Shown in pieces: positions 63,901 through 64,000 of a stretch of 64,000 nucleotides of DNA. The DNA is taken from NCBI GenBank assembly GCA_016192915.1, contig JACPTF010000002.1:195530-259529 (forward strand), in the 5' to 3' direction. Origin of the DNA: Candidatus Woesearchaeota archaeon. GTDB lineage: Archaea > Nanobdellota > Nanobdellia > Woesearchaeales > UBA10216. The notes beneath the pieces are model-generated. The model ran no database searches. It was not told the DNA's origin and was given only the letters and a program-made list of their open reading frames with translations. How positions within the stretch are numbered: the first letter of the stretch is position 1; each line of letters opens with the position of its first letter. The position numbers and the translations under genes were made by a program.

Positions 63901-64000
63901 CTGCATGCCCCAGAAGTTATGCTTACGTTCCTGAACATCATTTCTGCTGCCCCATCGCTGTCATCAACAGCGTAAGAAACATTGAATTGCGCACCGTTCG
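57942..64000 (-). CDS. Giant surface adhesin fused to a HerA/VirB4-like ATPase and DUF835-like domain (N-terminus beyond window)
   Basis: 2018 residues visible; the frame stays open to the right edge with repeat sequence, so the start lies outside. Layout: at least three 95-residue extracellular repeats, a FN3-like unit, two related Cys-bearing repeats with a cadherin-like insert, FN3-like units, a PGF-pre-PGF-like segment, a Cys-rich module (60520-60740), a poly-Gly linker, NEW3-like domains, one membrane span (59650-59715), a basic stretch, then a HerA/DUF87-like ATPase with Walker A AGATGSGKT (about 59460-59487), Walker B VLLVFDEVH (about 59083-59109) and GIGLVLISQ. A coiled coil and a DUF835-like end (58360-57942) follow. 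Many N-x-S/T sequons suggest glycosylation. It would couple an outer adhesin to an inner ATPase. Confidence 0.9.
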   Translation of the reverse strand, partial: NGAQFNVSYAVDDSDGAAEMMFRNVSITSGACSYVTNTTSGTLFNVTYNCTGPGASVATVQVNVSDINGTGTQSSLLANVYPVTTPTVAHNIQFVNYTNSHQFNASAAFLDLDGSGDIIRRNISSANCNYLANATSGNLLNITVNCSGTGLTLQKLHINVSDTTGGGINTTESNNTYPNQVPGQRHDLQFVNYTGHNFSVSYAVDDNDGALDIMFRNVSTTSGTCNYRQNTTSGTLFNITYNCTGTSLTTTTVQINISDINGTGTQSSLLTNTYPNQKPAQTNITFTVALTNSQVNLTWNASSDADGDVINYYVLVNGTLQCYTADRNCTFTPASQGQLLWNVTAYDGAENGTVSANNNFTFDSAAPTYYNFSSNASTVTTYNGSVLWVINISDNRQIDAYTFGFNSSGSFANDTPVTVSGVTKFASATKQINATKGKNVCARFYFNDSAGNTNSTTGSCFDVANAAAVFSPALADQSANSGQSFYYDVNCTDFDDDSITYSDNTALFVIDATTGEISDTPAESEVAANTVTITCNDGTVNKQESFVYTILDATAPTYTNLSNNASTVTQTNGAVNWSVTLADGVALKTVMFSFNNSGSFANDTPVTISGTSRAFNVTKTITAAAGKNVCGRFYFNDTSGNQNTTSNSCFNVRVNSNNSVPTTPAIVYPENNSYITSLPIALNSTSTDADGEAITYYHFINDTLNTTSSAANATMNASDGYYAYNAYASDGINDSSNSTKVFFTLDTTKPSISYGPATEATGSSFSRSWVYVNVTASDARESNITFYLYNTTHLYSSVTSTAKARSNNFTGLREGNYSYNVTIVDEAGNSNTTATRTLYLDTAAPVIGNLTVIEATNSTVVIFWNTNENSNDTVEYGLNTSYGSTASNSSNVTRHLVFISGLSQDTTYHYRVSSSDSVMNTNTTADNTFTMPRKIVNLVNTTANQTTTVNSSGIKVLIEIVTLSDSTNSFVNVTAGKETTVNRTVTEDLNVTPLKYVEVKVSGNLTTALSSALLRVDYNETEISDSNISEDTLAMYRYNASKNAWEKLNSTTMGWVLNTSVNTTLNYVWANVTNFSDYGVGGLLANGKPCTTNSSCSSNNCAKGFSSSNTWCAASGGCADNGVTYANGGTACNGDNLQTCSSGSWTSSSCANGCSSGACKAASSGGAGGGAGGGGGGGGGGAAAKQLLKDLTGRAGIRDLSLDANRLTHELTAGEGTTTILTLKNDGNADMQLKIEVKGKAEQLINVQESLTIKAKGTEKLPISIFVPVGTKEGTYSGEIVITSESEKIILPVSIKVKAPIGKEKLLDVRVQPLDTVVSPGDELKVRVDIYNLGEKGGRFDVQLLVELISAESNKTIEKSEEAIAIETSTSVLKLFEIPKDIELGKYIVKATATYSDKEGVHTATAIAHVRVQKPLIEVLKPYLFKKILFVKVWQLLLVMAAMPILLESALKYRAARKRRRRYVVAVNTGKLPKWGARAGWVGKVAETSTNAYVGVDDLTTHTIVAGATGSGKTIASQDIVEEALEKGTAVIVFDPAAQWTGFLRKCQAKQMLARYGAFGMGQKQARAYQGNIRQVTEPRELVDLKGLAEPGKITILALNKLTPKDIDVFVANTIRSVFMANFEESPKLKVLLVFDEVHRLLTKFGGSGDGLVQLERATREFRKWGIGLVLISQVLTDFVGEVKANIATQIQMRTSDEGDLERIKEKYGAVSASIIKASVGTGMLENAEYNDGRAYFVSFRPIRHSVTRLSDEELQKYNRFNDKIDEITSQISQLKELKIDVFDLEIELKLAKEKLSGGNFAMVEVYMESLEPKTKKAWEKLGRKPKAREKKLATIEDIKADVRKAKAERERIVIKENKEKENAGKAALKRGSILIINEKGAATAFKTLQKSLKQYGKGLCFTRTTKQAALAKYKLRNTEIKLITTEPVEGAYSPTSVSAMYGEIKDFISKNGSGAIMIDGMLLIISYAGFEQAYNLMQRIKDAIAAKKITCIIPINLEVLNKEQKKKLAEEFGAVSA
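63150..64000 (-). repeat. Three tandem extracellular protein repeats in the giant gene
   Basis: Units of about 95 codons start near 64000 (partial), 63729 and 63439. Each has FVNYT-type ends, DDxDG, RN(V/I)S, a Cys pair (SGTCNY and YNCTG) and (S/T)DxxGxG, then NxYPNQ-type joints. Units 1 and 3 are closest, the middle is more diverged. They continue past the edge. Confidence 0.85.

Overview
The window looks like a piece of an archaeal genome, most plausibly a DPANN-type lineage. Signs of this are TATA boxes about 25-30 nt upstream of start codons (many predicted mRNAs are leaderless), transcription factor S, an archaeal class I CCA-adding enzyme, PurP-type enzymes, an NMD3-like protein, a HTH-phosphoribosyltransferase regulator and Sec11-type signal peptidases. 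It also carries bacterial-type genes: class I GAPDH, PGK, SufB/SufD, PurH and FolC. The placement is inferred from gene content only; no search was run.

Layout. Positions 1-2700 hold a Suf Fe-S assembly operon on the minus strand: an HTH regulator with a Cys cluster, sufB, and sufD, which runs off the left edge. Positions 2.8-6.0 kb hold gap, an unknown gene and pgk. Next come a membrane coiled-coil protein, an unknown gene, tfs with a signal peptidase, an NMD3-like gene, an AbrB/PIN toxin-antitoxin pair and a beta-propeller lipoprotein with foreign-looking composition. Positions 14.4-17.0 kb hold a PAP2 phosphatase/polyprenol-kinase fusion and cca. Then follow smc, tRNA-Phe, an MFS transporter, an SSB-like protein, tRNA-Leu, a three-gene coiled-coil cluster and an unknown gene.

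Positions 24.8-53.8 kb are almost entirely purine and folate metabolism. guaA is translationally coupled to a LAGLIDADG protein behind a structured leader. From 46.6 kb down to 27.5 kb runs a minus-strand array: purF, purD-purN fusion, 5-formyl-THF cyclo-ligase, a membrane protein, glyA, folD, purM, purSL-like purL, purQ, purE, a HAD hydrolase, purC, purB, two purP paralogues and a degenerate 2-hydroxyacid dehydrogenase. folC and a possible ECF-type membrane protein lie beside it. A second purine operon (purA plus split purH) diverges from a HTH-PRTase regulator. The purF and purA promoters share an 18-bp palindrome, a TATA element and a half-site with identical spacing, which predicts a small purine regulon.

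Positions 53.8-64.0 kb hold a phosphodiesterase, a truncated HEPN gene, pyrF, a LOG-family gene, a second signal peptidase, a coiled-coil protein, and a giant gene open at the right edge. Its product has a sequon-rich extracellular repeat region, a Cys-rich module and poly-Gly linker, one membrane segment, a cytoplasmic HerA/VirB4-like ATPase and a DUF835-like domain. This surface-adhesin/ATPase fusion, with its coiled-coil and signal-peptidase neighbours, is the best candidate for an undescribed system here.
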